A stretch of 64,000 nt of DNA, taken from positions 1 to 64,000 of the forward strand of contig NW_026970992.1 in the NCBI RefSeq assembly GCF_963678635.1. Direction: 5' to 3'. The DNA is from Symsagittifera roscoffensis. Its lineage: Eukaryota > Xenacoelomorpha > Acoela > Convolutidae. Positions 21,741-31,150 of the stretch are shown piece by piece. Under the pieces are notes generated by a model that was given only the letters and a program-made list of their open reading frames with translations, was not told the DNA's origin and ran no database searches. Positions within the stretch are counted from its first letter, which is position 1. Each line of letters starts with the position of its first letter. Position numbers and translations under genes: made by a program.

Positions 21741-21815
21741 GTAACTGTCCAGACTCAAAAACTATCTGCACGACTCTGAAAATATTTAAAAAAAAAGCCA
21801 CAAGCTTGAAGAATG

Positions 21816-22038
21816 GGCTCTTTTTCCTTGCCCAACAACTACACCCCCCCCCCCCACACCTCACACGAGCGTCAATATATTAGTGTAACGAGTGGTTATA
21901 CGAGGCTGTGTTTGGAGACCAAATATGTTTGTCGTGGCCTTATCAGTCCATATGTAAATTTTCATTACAATCGGACAATGTGGTCAAAAAATTTACATGT
22001 AAAAATTTGCAGGTGGGGGGTGGGAAGGAAAAAGAGCC
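21816..22038. mobile_element. MITE copy A with 8-bp target duplication
   Basis: The element is 223 bp with terminal inverted repeats starting GGCTCTTTTTCCTT and ending in the complement, each followed inward by a C-rich or G-rich run. It is flanked by a perfect direct duplication GAAGAATG (21808-21815 and 22039-22046). No coding capacity. An 8-bp duplication is typical of hAT-type transposases. Confidence 0.85.
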
Positions 22039-22650
22039 GAAGAATGAAGCTATTGCAGTAATTATTTTTTGTTCAGCCAGGGTTCACCGGAAAAAAATCT
22101 TTTTGAGCAATATGATTTCTAAAGTCAGAAAAAATCATTAAATTTCACGTTCACGGTTTTTTTTGGCGCGAATATGCACCACTTTGTTTTTTTTTGAAGA
22201 ATCAATTCTCTAAATTCTTTTGACTGAGGCAGCTGGTTCTTCGTAGTAATTCATTCATTGGAGTGTTTCGTTAGAAAACCCCAAAAACGTAAGTGATTTT
22301 GCATAACTTAGCTACCACTAACTCGAACCAAACCACAAAAGTTTCAAAGGCGGTTGAAAATTAGAAAGAGCCGTTGAGTTAATAATAATCATAATAATAC
22401 AAAAATTTAAGGCAAGTATCGAAGCCAGCAGCGGCTGAATCGCGAAGTGTACAGGATGAAAGCTGCAATCAAAGAGCCTTCAATTATTTGAATGTTTTTC
22501 ATCAGGCTGTTTTCGAAGAGTTTCATTCATCTTTATTGAACAGTTCAAACTTGAACCTCCAGTGGTTGTAGAGAAAAAGGCAGAATTGTTGATAGTTTTC
22601 ATCATATGAAAAAAAAAGTTACCCGCATCCAAGTTCAGGCGTAGGCAATT

Positions 22651-23400
22651 GATTATAACGGCTTATTATGATGATTTTTTGACAATAACAACTGATTTTA
22701 GTTACCAAAATTAGGTGTTTGAAGGTTTTGTAATTGATTATAATCATGATTATATTCTTTTTCTAAGAGTTTTTAACTTAAGTTATTCGATTATTATTGA
22801 TTATAGTTCCCACAAAAAACTTTCAATCAATTATAATTGACAATACTCGATTAGAATCTCTTAGTTTATTCATTTATATCTCATTGATTAATATTTTTCT
22901 CTCAATAACCAGAAAGCGAGATCTCTAGTCACACTTTGGTGCATCTGAACTTAGTCTTACCACGAAACAAAAGTTTTATAGAGATTCTTTCGTTTTAGTT
23001 CCCGCGGTATATCAAAAGTAAGTCTTCCGAGTAAAATTTTAAACTAAAGCAATGGGCTGATCTTTTAGCAATGGGATTTGAACTAAAGCAATGGGTTTTG
23101 AAAACGCTTCAAACAATACTCTCATTTTTCACATAAACCATTATCTATAAAAAAAGGATAAATTATGAGCAATTTGGATGCAAGGTCGGAGACAAACTCG
23201 GCAAACAATTGCGATTACAATCGATTATGATGATATGCAAATATAATTGGATCAATTTTTGATTATAACTGATCAATATGTATTATATTTGATTATAATT
23301 GGATTTCAAAAACAGAGATTATAATCGATTATCAATTGAATAAATCAATTTTTTCTCGTTTTTAGTAATGCTGGTACTAAAATAAATACAATCGATTATT
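22651..23400. other. Cluster of GATTAT / ATAATCGATTAT motifs
   Basis: At least eleven GATTAT words on the plus strand within 750 bases, plus several on the minus strand, often as ATAATCGATTAT or GATTATAAT. There is no regular period and no gene. It may be an AT-rich repeat or a cluster of protein-binding sites. Its significance is uncertain. Confidence 0.35.
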
Positions 23401-23756
23401 AACGCTTGATACTGGATGCAGGTTACTTAACTTACACTTGCTTTTTCACTCAGCATAATAGATTGCTCTATCTGTTTTCTTACTAGGGAGCCTAATGGAA
23501 TATTTTGTTTCATAAATAATCGATCACCATGGCAATAATCGATTTCGTGCTTTGAAATTTAGATCATAATTTAGATTTTCGGAATATAATGTTTTTTTTT
23601 TGTCTCAAAAATTCCCTATTTTCGATTAAAAGCATGGGTACTCATTGCAGGTAAACACCGATTGGAGCTATAAATTAAAAATATAGTTTACCAGCTTCCT
23701 GGTTTTAATTCAAAAGGTTTCTCTCTGTTTATGTTCGATCAAATGTCTTACAGAAA

Positions 23757-23879
23757 ATGTCGATGTGGTGGCTTTTAGCGCTCTTTATGTCAGCTGGTTT
23801 TTGGATGTCAGAGACATATGCAACTCATGCTAAAGAAGAAGCACACAAGATAATGATAGAATCTCGTGTTGGTGTCTAA
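23757..23879 (+). CDS. Possible small secreted-peptide exon (40 aa)
   Basis: A 40-codon ORF starts MSMWWLLALFMSAGF and has a plausible signal peptide followed by a short polar tail ending ESRVGV. A splice-acceptor-like CTTACAG lies directly upstream of the ATG, so it could be a trans-spliced or second exon. Nothing else supports it: there is no second copy, no known family, and it is short. It sits in otherwise non-coding DNA between two transposons and could be chance. Confidence 0.25.
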   Translation: MSMWWLLALFMSAGFWMSETYATHAKEEAHKIMIESRVGV

Positions 23880-23981
23880 TTTTGATCGAAAGCGCAATCT
23901 AATTGCTAAAGACTAATGAAAATCAGCATGTGTCCTTAAAATATAACAATATACATGATGAATGGCAACACTTGTCTGATG

Positions 23982-24173
23982 GGCTCTTTTTCTTTTTCCC
24001 CCACCTGCAATGTTTTACTGTTCCCACCAACCGATTGTTATGAAAACTGACATGCCAATTGACTAATTAGGCCATGAAAAACTTATTTGGTTTTCATAAC
24101 CAACATTGTAAAACCCCTCGTTACATCATAAAATTGATGCTTATGTGAGGTGGGGGGAAGAGGAAGAAGAGCC
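23982..24173. mobile_element. MITE copy B with 8-bp target duplication
   Basis: The element is 192 bp with terminal repeats GGCTCTTTTTCTT and AGGAAGAAGAGCC and inner C-rich and G-rich runs. It is flanked by a perfect duplication GTCTGATG (23974-23981 and 24174-24181). Same family as copies A and C. Non-coding. Confidence 0.85.
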
Positions 24174-24443
24174 GTCTGATGTGTTTTTTGTATAACAAAA
24201 CGAAAAATAAAATGGAATAATAGTATCATTAAAAAACATGATCATCAAATAACAAGACCTTCAATTTTTTGAAAAATCAATTTCGGCTGACAGTATGTTT
24301 TTTTTGCTAAACGAAAAAATTATATCAAAAATTTAAGGTTCAACATGTTCTTTTATACAAAAACAAAAACAAAAACTCAAAATGGAAAATTTAACACTAA
24401 AAAACCTACTCAAGGTGACAAATTTTAGCGTATAAGAAGTTTG

Positions 24444-24662
24444 GGCTCTTTTCCAGTTCCCCCCCTTTCAAAATACCGAGTTTTATGTTTGTTTTACGTG
24501 TTATTACGGCTAATTGCGTGATGTTACGCTGTAAAGTATGAAGAACAAATCTGTTCAGAATTGTCGATTTGTTCACCACGCCAAATTTCATTGCATTATG
24601 ACAACGTGAAATAGACTTTTCAAAATTGAATTTGTAGGGGGGGGGGGAACTGGAAAAGAACC
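24444..24662. mobile_element. MITE copy C with 8-bp target duplication
   Basis: The element is 219 bp with terminal repeats GGCTCTTTTCCAGTTCC and its near-perfect complement. It is flanked by a perfect duplication GAAGTTTG (24436-24443 and 24663-24670). It lies 56 bases from the LTR of element 2. Non-coding. Confidence 0.85.
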
Positions 24663-24718
24663 GAAGTTTGGAACCATAAACACTGTGCTAAAAATTGCAC
24701 CTACGACAGCTAAAGTAG

Positions 24719-25126
24719 TGAGTTAGGTCTGGAGTGTAACTCATAGAGTAATTTCGGATAGGGTACACCGTCTGCTCGTCACGCTATCTTATTTTCGGCC
24801 GGATAGATTCGTGCAACTTCTTAGTCTAATACCGATCCTAATCTTACTCTTATACTATCTAGTCTCAGGTTGTTTAACTAGTCTCTGCTAGGCTCAATAG
24901 ATCTAGGGTATACTGGTTTATTGCGGCTGCTGAAGTGCTCGGGAGAGTCCAACTAATTTCTAAGTTAAATTCAAATCTCTCTGGTGCTGAAATTACAAGT
25001 AACTTCAGCACTTACAAATAAGTGGGTTGTTAGTTAGATGGATCATGATTGGTTAATATTAAATACTTTACATTGGTAAAACATTTAATTTATCCAATCA
25101 TAAAATATAGTTTAGATCAGGTTCCA
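24719..25126 (-). repeat. 3' LTR of element 2
   Basis: 408 bp, TGGAACC...AACTCA on the minus strand. It appears identical to the 5' LTR except for about one base near the outer end (TGAGTTAGG against TGAGTTCGG on the plus strand). The segment upstream on the minus strand ends GGATGGG, a weak candidate polypurine tract. Confidence 0.9.
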
Positions 25127-26741
25127 CCCATCCGGGTTTTACAGAGTTTTTTAGAACAGTTCTTTTGTAGTTCAAGGATGGATGATGGACGTTGGTATTT
25201 GGCGAACATCATTTTTCTTTTGTTTCCTTTTTGTTAAGGAAGTTCCAGGGATCTGGAATTGAGGACACAAGACGTTGTGTTCTTCTTGTGACAACGACTG
25301 AGTCTCTGCAACAGCATCAATTCTGGTTTCAGAATGGTTGGCTATGTCAGGTTTTTCTGTTCTTCGGAGAGAACTTCTTTTGTGTTTGATCTAGCTCGGG
25401 AATGGCGTGGAGATTGTGCGTGGAGGGGATGCCTGGTTACTCGGATCTGTACGTATACTTGAACATCGAGGTGGTCATTGGTCTAGTTCAATGAAGTCCT
25501 TTTCTGCGAGGTCAAGTCGTACTCTAAATCCTTTGAGTTGTGATTGTGAGCGGCATATCGATTATAGTTGGTCATTCTCTCTCGAGTGTAGTGAGGTCGT
25601 CTTGTCTTTTGATGTTCGTCCTTGGTGTTGTATTCTGATCTATATATTGCATCATGTGATTTTACATTTTATAAAACTTTTATTAATTTAATATTTTTTA
25701 ATTATGATTTTAGTTAGTTGTTTTCACAAAAGCTTTTTGTTTTAGTTCGGTTATTTTGAAGAGTTACTCACCCTTGAGTAGCTCTTATTAAAAATAAAGG
25801 TGTGGTCACAAAGCGTGGATGTAGCACGGTGGGTTAGGCCGGCTATAGAGCATGCTCAGGACGTCCTTTCCTGGTGGGTTAGGCCAGGTGTGGGAGTATG
25901 ATTTCATGCGGTTTTTATGAGGGGTCCTGTTATGTGACAACATTTTATGTTGGGTTTGTTGTGGTTTTTCTTATGTTTTGTTGGTTGTGTCCTTTTTTCA
26001 AAAATCAAATTGTTTGTGGTATGGGTTTGTCTTTCGACTTTTTTGTGTTTTATTATTTCTTTCTTAGACTTTATAATAGTCTTCAAAAGAATAAATTATC
26101 CAGTTTTAAACTGGGTTAATCCGGTTTGGGTACCGTTGGTTTCCTTTTCTAAGTCATGCTGTTATTCTATGATTTGTGGTATTTAGTAAGCTGCGTTGGT
26201 TAGTTTTGTTTAGTATATGATTCCTTTCCAACCGGGTTAAAGGAAAGTTTGAAACTTGTTATTATTTGTTAGGGTTGTTGAGTGTGAAAACTTGAAACTG
26301 AAATTCATTATTTTAAACAATTCTTCGTGGGCGAGCTGTGCGAGTGTGGATAGAATTTCTGTGCGAATGAATGAAAATATCAAAAGGTTAGTACTGCAAT
26401 TGCATTTTATTAATTTACTGCATAGAATTTGGAAATTTACTGCTAGTAATGGGGGAATTTTAAGATACAAATTTTCATCATATGTAGATTTACTGCTTTT
26501 AGGGGAAAATTTTATAAATTAATTTACTGCATTGGTATTATATTTATTTAATTGTTGGTGCAAAAGTTAAATAGGGTTTTAAATAGTTTTGAAGAAGTTT
26601 GCTATTTTTTATTTTTCTTTTGTGAATTTTTCAGATGATTGAAGATGAAGGCTAAAAATCTAAAGAAAACATGAATAAAGAATGGTGAGTTTTTTAATAC
26701 TGTAATTAATTAGTAATATTCATTTAGTTCATACTTACCTG
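25127..26741 (-). other. 3' non-coding region of element 2
   Basis: 1.6 kb between the last ORF and the 3' LTR. No long minus-strand frame is present. It contains a repeated GGTGGGTTAGGCC (25830-25885) and a short inverted repeat around CCAACCGGGTTAAAGG (26228-26245). It may carry RNA processing or export signals; none can be assigned. Confidence 0.5.
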
Positions 26742-28535
26742 TTAGTCGTCGGGGAAAAAACCGTGGGGGAAGATATCGTGAATTAGTTCTGAAGTTGTTA
26801 GTAGTTTAGCTAAGATGCGGATGATATTTTTAGTTTGAAGTAGTGGCCAAAGCAATTGAAGTGCCTTAATAGTGGTTAGTTCTTCAGTGCCTACTGCAAA
26901 CTCATAAGGTGTGTTTTGGATTAAGTTATATAACTTGTGGTTAAATTTAGTGTTGTGGATGAATTCTAAAATGGGGATTTCTATAGGCTGTACAAACTCG
27001 TGCGGGATAAGGAAGGGTCGGGATTCTTCTGCGTTGAAGGTCTTGGTGATGGGGCAGAAAATATACATTTGGGTTATGGGGTCATAATTACGAAGAATAC
27101 CATGAAGGTTAGTATTTTTAATACAATATGTGAAATTTAGGAAATACGGTGAAGTGTATTTTGAATTGATGAATTGAAAGCGATGGTGTGGTTGTCTAGA
27201 GGGTGTGTGGAGGTCAAAGTGATTTTGGATGAAACGATAGTAACTGTATGTATGTGTTTGTTTAGTTCGCAACATAATATCGTGTGAGCAGTGTAAATCT
27301 CTTTCGTGTGGTGCAAGGAAATGAAAGGTTAGTGAAAAGATTTGGAAGCGTTCTTTAAAACTTTCGTACGCTTGTGTGCTTGTTAGTGCTTCTGAAATAA
27401 TGTGATCAAACTTTCGGTCGAAGATGTTTAGTGTAAATACATATGGTGTCTTGATGAAAAATTTCTCGGTGATTTGTGGGTTAGCGAAGCGATCGTCGTC
27501 TAAGAATTGATCTTGGTTAGCTCTGATGATGTTGTGATCATAGTATTCTAGTGTGTATTCGTTAGCTCTAGGTGCAGTGTGTATTTTTAGTGATTTTTTA
27601 TATCCAACGTAAGTAAATTGTCTAGCGGTGAGTGGTGTAGTTAGTCGATATAGCATGTCTTTGTTTCGGTCTATATCAATGGATGTGTTAGTTAAAGGTA
27701 AGCAAAGAGGGTTAGTGAAATGATAGTATGAGGTCCAAGAGAGAGTGGGCATTAAAACGTATTCGTCTACAAAGTTGCGTGTTTCGTTAGCGTCATGAGG
27801 GGTGTTTAAGGTGTATTGTGGAAATGAGGGTAAAGTGATGGCTAAAAATTCTCTAGTGTTAGTATGTTGGGGGTGGTTGATGTATTCTCGGGCTGTTCCT
27901 GGTTTTGCTGGGAAAGGATGGTTGGGGAACTTTCTTTTAAAAGTGCGATAAGCTCTATTAGTGTTGAGTGAGGATTCAGTTGATGTGGATGATGGTGCTA
28001 ATGATTCGGTATAATTTGAAGAGGGTGTAGGGGGATTGGATGAATTTGTAGTGGAGGAGATTTGGTTTATGGTCGGGGTGTTAAGGTGGTAGGGTTGTTG
28101 TTGGAGGGTAATAAAATTGTCTAGCTCTGGGGAGATTCGGGGGGTGTCTGGAGATGATTGGTCAGAATGGTATGAGGAGTAGGTTGGGGTAACTTGGGAA
28201 GCATAAGAGGGTGTAGGAGTGATTGGGTCAGGGTTATTTGATAATATGGGTTGAAAAGGAGGTTGAGAAAAATGAGAAGGGTTATGAAAATTATTGGATG
28301 GAGATGGTTCTGAGTCGGCAAATTCGTCGGGGGTTTCAATATTCGGGTTATTTAGCTGTGAAATGGAGTATAAAACTGAAATTTGTGAGTTAGTGTCGGA
28401 ATTCATGCCTGATGTTACATTGCTAGATGGAAAATCGGGTGGCGGAAAAGCAAAAAGTGGTATTATTGGGATTGAAGAGGTAAGGTTGGTTGGATGGGAA
28501 TTTGATCGATGGAGTGATCCAAGTTGGCGGCTCAT
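26742..28535 (-). CDS. Element 2 last ORF (597 aa), unknown
   Basis: The ATG overlaps the TGA of the envelope-like ORF as ATGA, so translation probably relies on termination-reinitiation. Residues 1 to about 195 are low complexity, dominated by Ser, Thr, Pro and Asn. The remaining 400 residues look globular, with many aromatics and a run of His/Cys around residues 415-425. There is no signal peptide, no convincing membrane segment and no recognised motif. The upstream methionine-free ORF has the same arrangement (Ser/Thr/Pro-rich N-terminus, compact C-terminus), so the two may be related in role. A matrix-like or accessory structural protein is possible, but this is only inference. Confidence 0.75.
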   Translation of the reverse strand: MSRQLGSLHRSNSHPTNLTSSIPIIPLFAFPPPDFPSSNVTSGMNSDTNSQISVLYSISQLNNPNIETPDEFADSEPSPSNNFHNPSHFSQPPFQPILSNNPDPITPTPSYASQVTPTYSSYHSDQSSPDTPRISPELDNFITLQQQPYHLNTPTINQISSTTNSSNPPTPSSNYTESLAPSSTSTESSLNTNRAYRTFKRKFPNHPFPAKPGTAREYINHPQHTNTREFLAITLPSFPQYTLNTPHDANETRNFVDEYVLMPTLSWTSYYHFTNPLCLPLTNTSIDIDRNKDMLYRLTTPLTARQFTYVGYKKSLKIHTAPRANEYTLEYYDHNIIRANQDQFLDDDRFANPQITEKFFIKTPYVFTLNIFDRKFDHIISEALTSTQAYESFKERFQIFSLTFHFLAPHERDLHCSHDIMLRTKQTHTYSYYRFIQNHFDLHTPSRQPHHRFQFINSKYTSPYFLNFTYCIKNTNLHGILRNYDPITQMYIFCPITKTFNAEESRPFLIPHEFVQPIEIPILEFIHNTKFNHKLYNLIQNTPYEFAVGTEELTTIKALQLLWPLLQTKNIIRILAKLLTTSELIHDIFPHGFFPDD

Positions 28536-31150
28536 CGTGGGCTAAAAAAATTATTATTTTGAGATTGAAAAGCGGTGGTATGGGGCTGTTCAATAATTTG
28601 TTCATAAGTATTATCATCTTGTGATGGATGTGTCATTATATGTTGGACGGGACTTTGTGATGTGGTGAGTCGAAAATTTGGATTATGTGTGATTGCTAAA
28701 TTTCTAAAATTTCGCGGGGCTAGGGATAGTGGATGGTTATTTGGTAGGGGTGGTAATTGTGGTGCCGTTGGCTGTGTGTCGACATTGTTATGTTCTTCGT
28801 CGTATGTATTTTGTCGTGTTGTTATTTTTGTGTTATATTCTTTTATTTGTGCGTCTAAAAGAATTTTGTTTATAGATGTGGAAAAAATTCCAAAAAATCC
28901 TGCAAAGAGTATGCGTGCTACGCTTGCTTGTCTGTTTACTTGTGTGTGTATAGCACATGTATTGTAGATTCCTTTTAAGAGTGAGAAAAGAAATCCAATA
29001 AAGTTAAACATTGCGTATAAAATAGTCAATTTTTCTAAGATGTAGTAGGGCCATCCTAGAAAATCTAGGATCTCATTTTTGAGTGTAACAAAGCTAAAAA
29101 TGTTAATTGGTGATATATCTTGGGGACGGTATTTTTCGCCGTTTAGATATATATAATCTTTTATGTCTTTAAAATATCCGCTATAGTCTTGCGTGTAGAT
29201 ATCGGCAAATCCTGCGGTTTCTGCAAGTTTGCGTAAGTTTTGGTCTATTGATTGTCTTTGTATAGTGTCCATTTGTGTTAATAATTCTTGGAATTGTTGT
29301 GTTCTAATGTGATGTTGAATATCTGATTTTGAATAGATTCCTATTGATTGTAAGTCTATATTTGGGTTTCGAGCAATAGCGCGAATGCTTTCTGGTGAAA
29401 ATTTTTTGAGTGATTGCATTAATGTGGGATATGGAGTGAGAAGATAATATTTGTTTTCATCAGGGTTTAGTTGTACTACATTGTGGCTATTTTCTGATCC
29501 ACATGGGACTGCGGTATCCCAGAAATATGTTCTTCGTGAAAGTGTATCCACGAAATGTACTTTATTCTTATAAAAGATAGGAATTCTTTTATAACATCGT
29601 TTATCTTCAAAAACGTATAGTGGTGATACTTTTTTAGTACAAGTATAAAACCATAAGATGTTTCCTTCGTAGTCTAAAAAATTTGATCTATTTCCTGATA
29701 ATAAGTATCCTGCGTAGGGTATTTTTAATACTGCTAGTGCAAGTGATTGTAGTATTTGTGTTCGTTCTAATTCGCATAGTTGATGTAGTGTTTCTAATTC
29801 AGAGAGTGACATTTCTTGAAAAATGCGGCTAATTGTATAGTCTAGTTTCATATCCAAATGAATATCATAGTGGATATTACCAAAATATGTAGTATTCATT
29901 AGTGATAATTCTTGTAAGCGTGTGCTTCTGGTGTCATAAGGTTTTAGATGTCCACCAGGTTGTCCGTTGCTTTTTTCAAAATTAACTGGTATATAGGATG
30001 TTCCTTCGTTTAGAGGATGACCTGTGGCGTATGGGTCGATTTTTATTTTACCAGTGGTCATGTCGAATCCTTTTTCATATTCAACTAATATTTCAGAGTA
30101 TTGTGTTCTGTGAAGTGGATTCCTGTATTTACATGCAAGTTCTGTTTCTTGATATATTTGAAAACGTGTCAATTTATTTTCTATATTGTCTATGTTTCGA
30201 AAATCGGAACTTAGTTTGCGTGATGGATGGACTTGTTCATATGGAATTGATTGTATGAAATATTTTTCGTGAAATTTTATCATACGAGCGTGTATTTTTG
30301 CTACTTGAAATGTTGTACATGTGTCTTCGAGGAACCAAACAATTGTTGCTTGTGTTCTCGTTGTAGGGTCGCAATATCCTTGATCATTTTTACAAGGTAG
30401 TCGGATTCCTTGATAGATCATTGTATTATCAGATAAATCTCGTGTGAGTTGTATTTTTTCGAGTTGTATTTTCCAATCGAAAAACATTATTTCTTGGTAT
30501 CCTTTATTTTTTGTGTCTGCTTTGCAGTTTGATGGGTTATTTATACCAATGTGTGGTATCCAGTGTTTATCATGTAGGTCATAGGTTAATCGTCCGTGTG
30601 CGCCGTTATACGGGTATTTTTCGTCTAGTTTTATATGTCCTTGGTGTCTTTCAAGTTGTGATTGATGTACAGAGTCTGAAAAAACTTGAAAATTAACTAA
30701 TTTTCTTTGGGAGTTTTTATTTTGTGTGATGTTTAGTCTAAGTAATTCATTTTTACAATCGTCGGGATTGAGATGTAAAAGACGTTCTATATTACTTTGG
30801 TAGAATGATTCATGGTCAAGTCGGTTTTTGTTTCCGTTCGAGACTTGTGAACAATGTACTTTCTTTTCGGAAAATGTTGCTGTGAATTTATAACCTGTAA
30901 CTGTTGTTGCTCGGGCTTTTGAATAGAGTGTTGCTATTATATCTGTGGTTTCTATAGCTTGTGGTTCTGTTTCACATTGTGATACCTGATTGATTGCATA
31001 TTTATGTAGTGTTTTTTGTTCATTTTCTTCGCAATCGTAATGTGTTACTAATAAATCTTGTGGTCCTGTACGAGGGGAAGGGTTTATATTTTGATTTGAG
31101 GTTATTAGAAAAAGGGTTTGGAGAAAAATTAATAATTTTAGAATATACAT
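28532..31150 (-). CDS. Element 2 envelope-like glycoprotein (872 aa)
   Basis: Begins with a hydrophobic signal peptide (MYILKLLIFLQTLFLITS). A long ectodomain follows with many Cys, including a Cys-spaced segment around residues 455-560. A strongly hydrophobic stretch at about 697-725 (LTILYAMFNFIGFLFSLL) is a likely membrane anchor, and a second weaker one lies at about 743-765. A tail of about 105 residues ends the protein. This is the layout of a type I viral envelope protein. The pattern in the membrane-proximal half, a Cys-rich block followed by a GIYS-type turn and then helices, resembles class III (gB-like) glycoproteins described for chuviruses and captured by some invertebrate retroelements. 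That assignment is judged by eye only. It overlaps the previous ORF by 13 bases and the next by 4. The frame is intact. Confidence 0.65.
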   Translation of the reverse strand: MYILKLLIFLQTLFLITSNQNINPSPRTGPQDLLVTHYDCEENEQKTLHKYAINQVSQCETEPQAIETTDIIATLYSKARATTVTGYKFTATFSEKKVHCSQVSNGNKNRLDHESFYQSNIERLLHLNPDDCKNELLRLNITQNKNSQRKLVNFQVFSDSVHQSQLERHQGHIKLDEKYPYNGAHGRLTYDLHDKHWIPHIGINNPSNCKADTKNKGYQEIMFFDWKIQLEKIQLTRDLSDNTMIYQGIRLPCKNDQGYCDPTTRTQATIVWFLEDTCTTFQVAKIHARMIKFHEKYFIQSIPYEQVHPSRKLSSDFRNIDNIENKLTRFQIYQETELACKYRNPLHRTQYSEILVEYEKGFDMTTGKIKIDPYATGHPLNEGTSYIPVNFEKSNGQPGGHLKPYDTRSTRLQELSLMNTTYFGNIHYDIHLDMKLDYTISRIFQEMSLSELETLHQLCELERTQILQSLALAVLKIPYAGYLLSGNRSNFLDYEGNILWFYTCTKKVSPLYVFEDKRCYKRIPIFYKNKVHFVDTLSRRTYFWDTAVPCGSENSHNVVQLNPDENKYYLLTPYPTLMQSLKKFSPESIRAIARNPNIDLQSIGIYSKSDIQHHIRTQQFQELLTQMDTIQRQSIDQNLRKLAETAGFADIYTQDYSGYFKDIKDYIYLNGEKYRPQDISPINIFSFVTLKNEILDFLGWPYYILEKLTILYAMFNFIGFLFSLLKGIYNTCAIHTQVNRQASVARILFAGFFGIFSTSINKILLDAQIKEYNTKITTRQNTYDEEHNNVDTQPTAPQLPPLPNNHPLSLAPRNFRNLAITHNPNFRLTTSQSPVQHIMTHPSQDDNTYEQIIEQPHTTAFQSQNNNFFSPR

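Noticed and set aside
24735..25126. Shorter 392-bp LTR boundary (TGTAACTCAT start)
   Set aside because: The repeat extends 16 bases further left, and the 408-bp boundary puts a TGG primer site two bases from the LTR end, which fits far better.
25407..25691. 94-codon plus-strand ORF in the element 2 3' region
   Set aside because: Opposite to element transcription, no conserved feature, and the region is otherwise non-coding.
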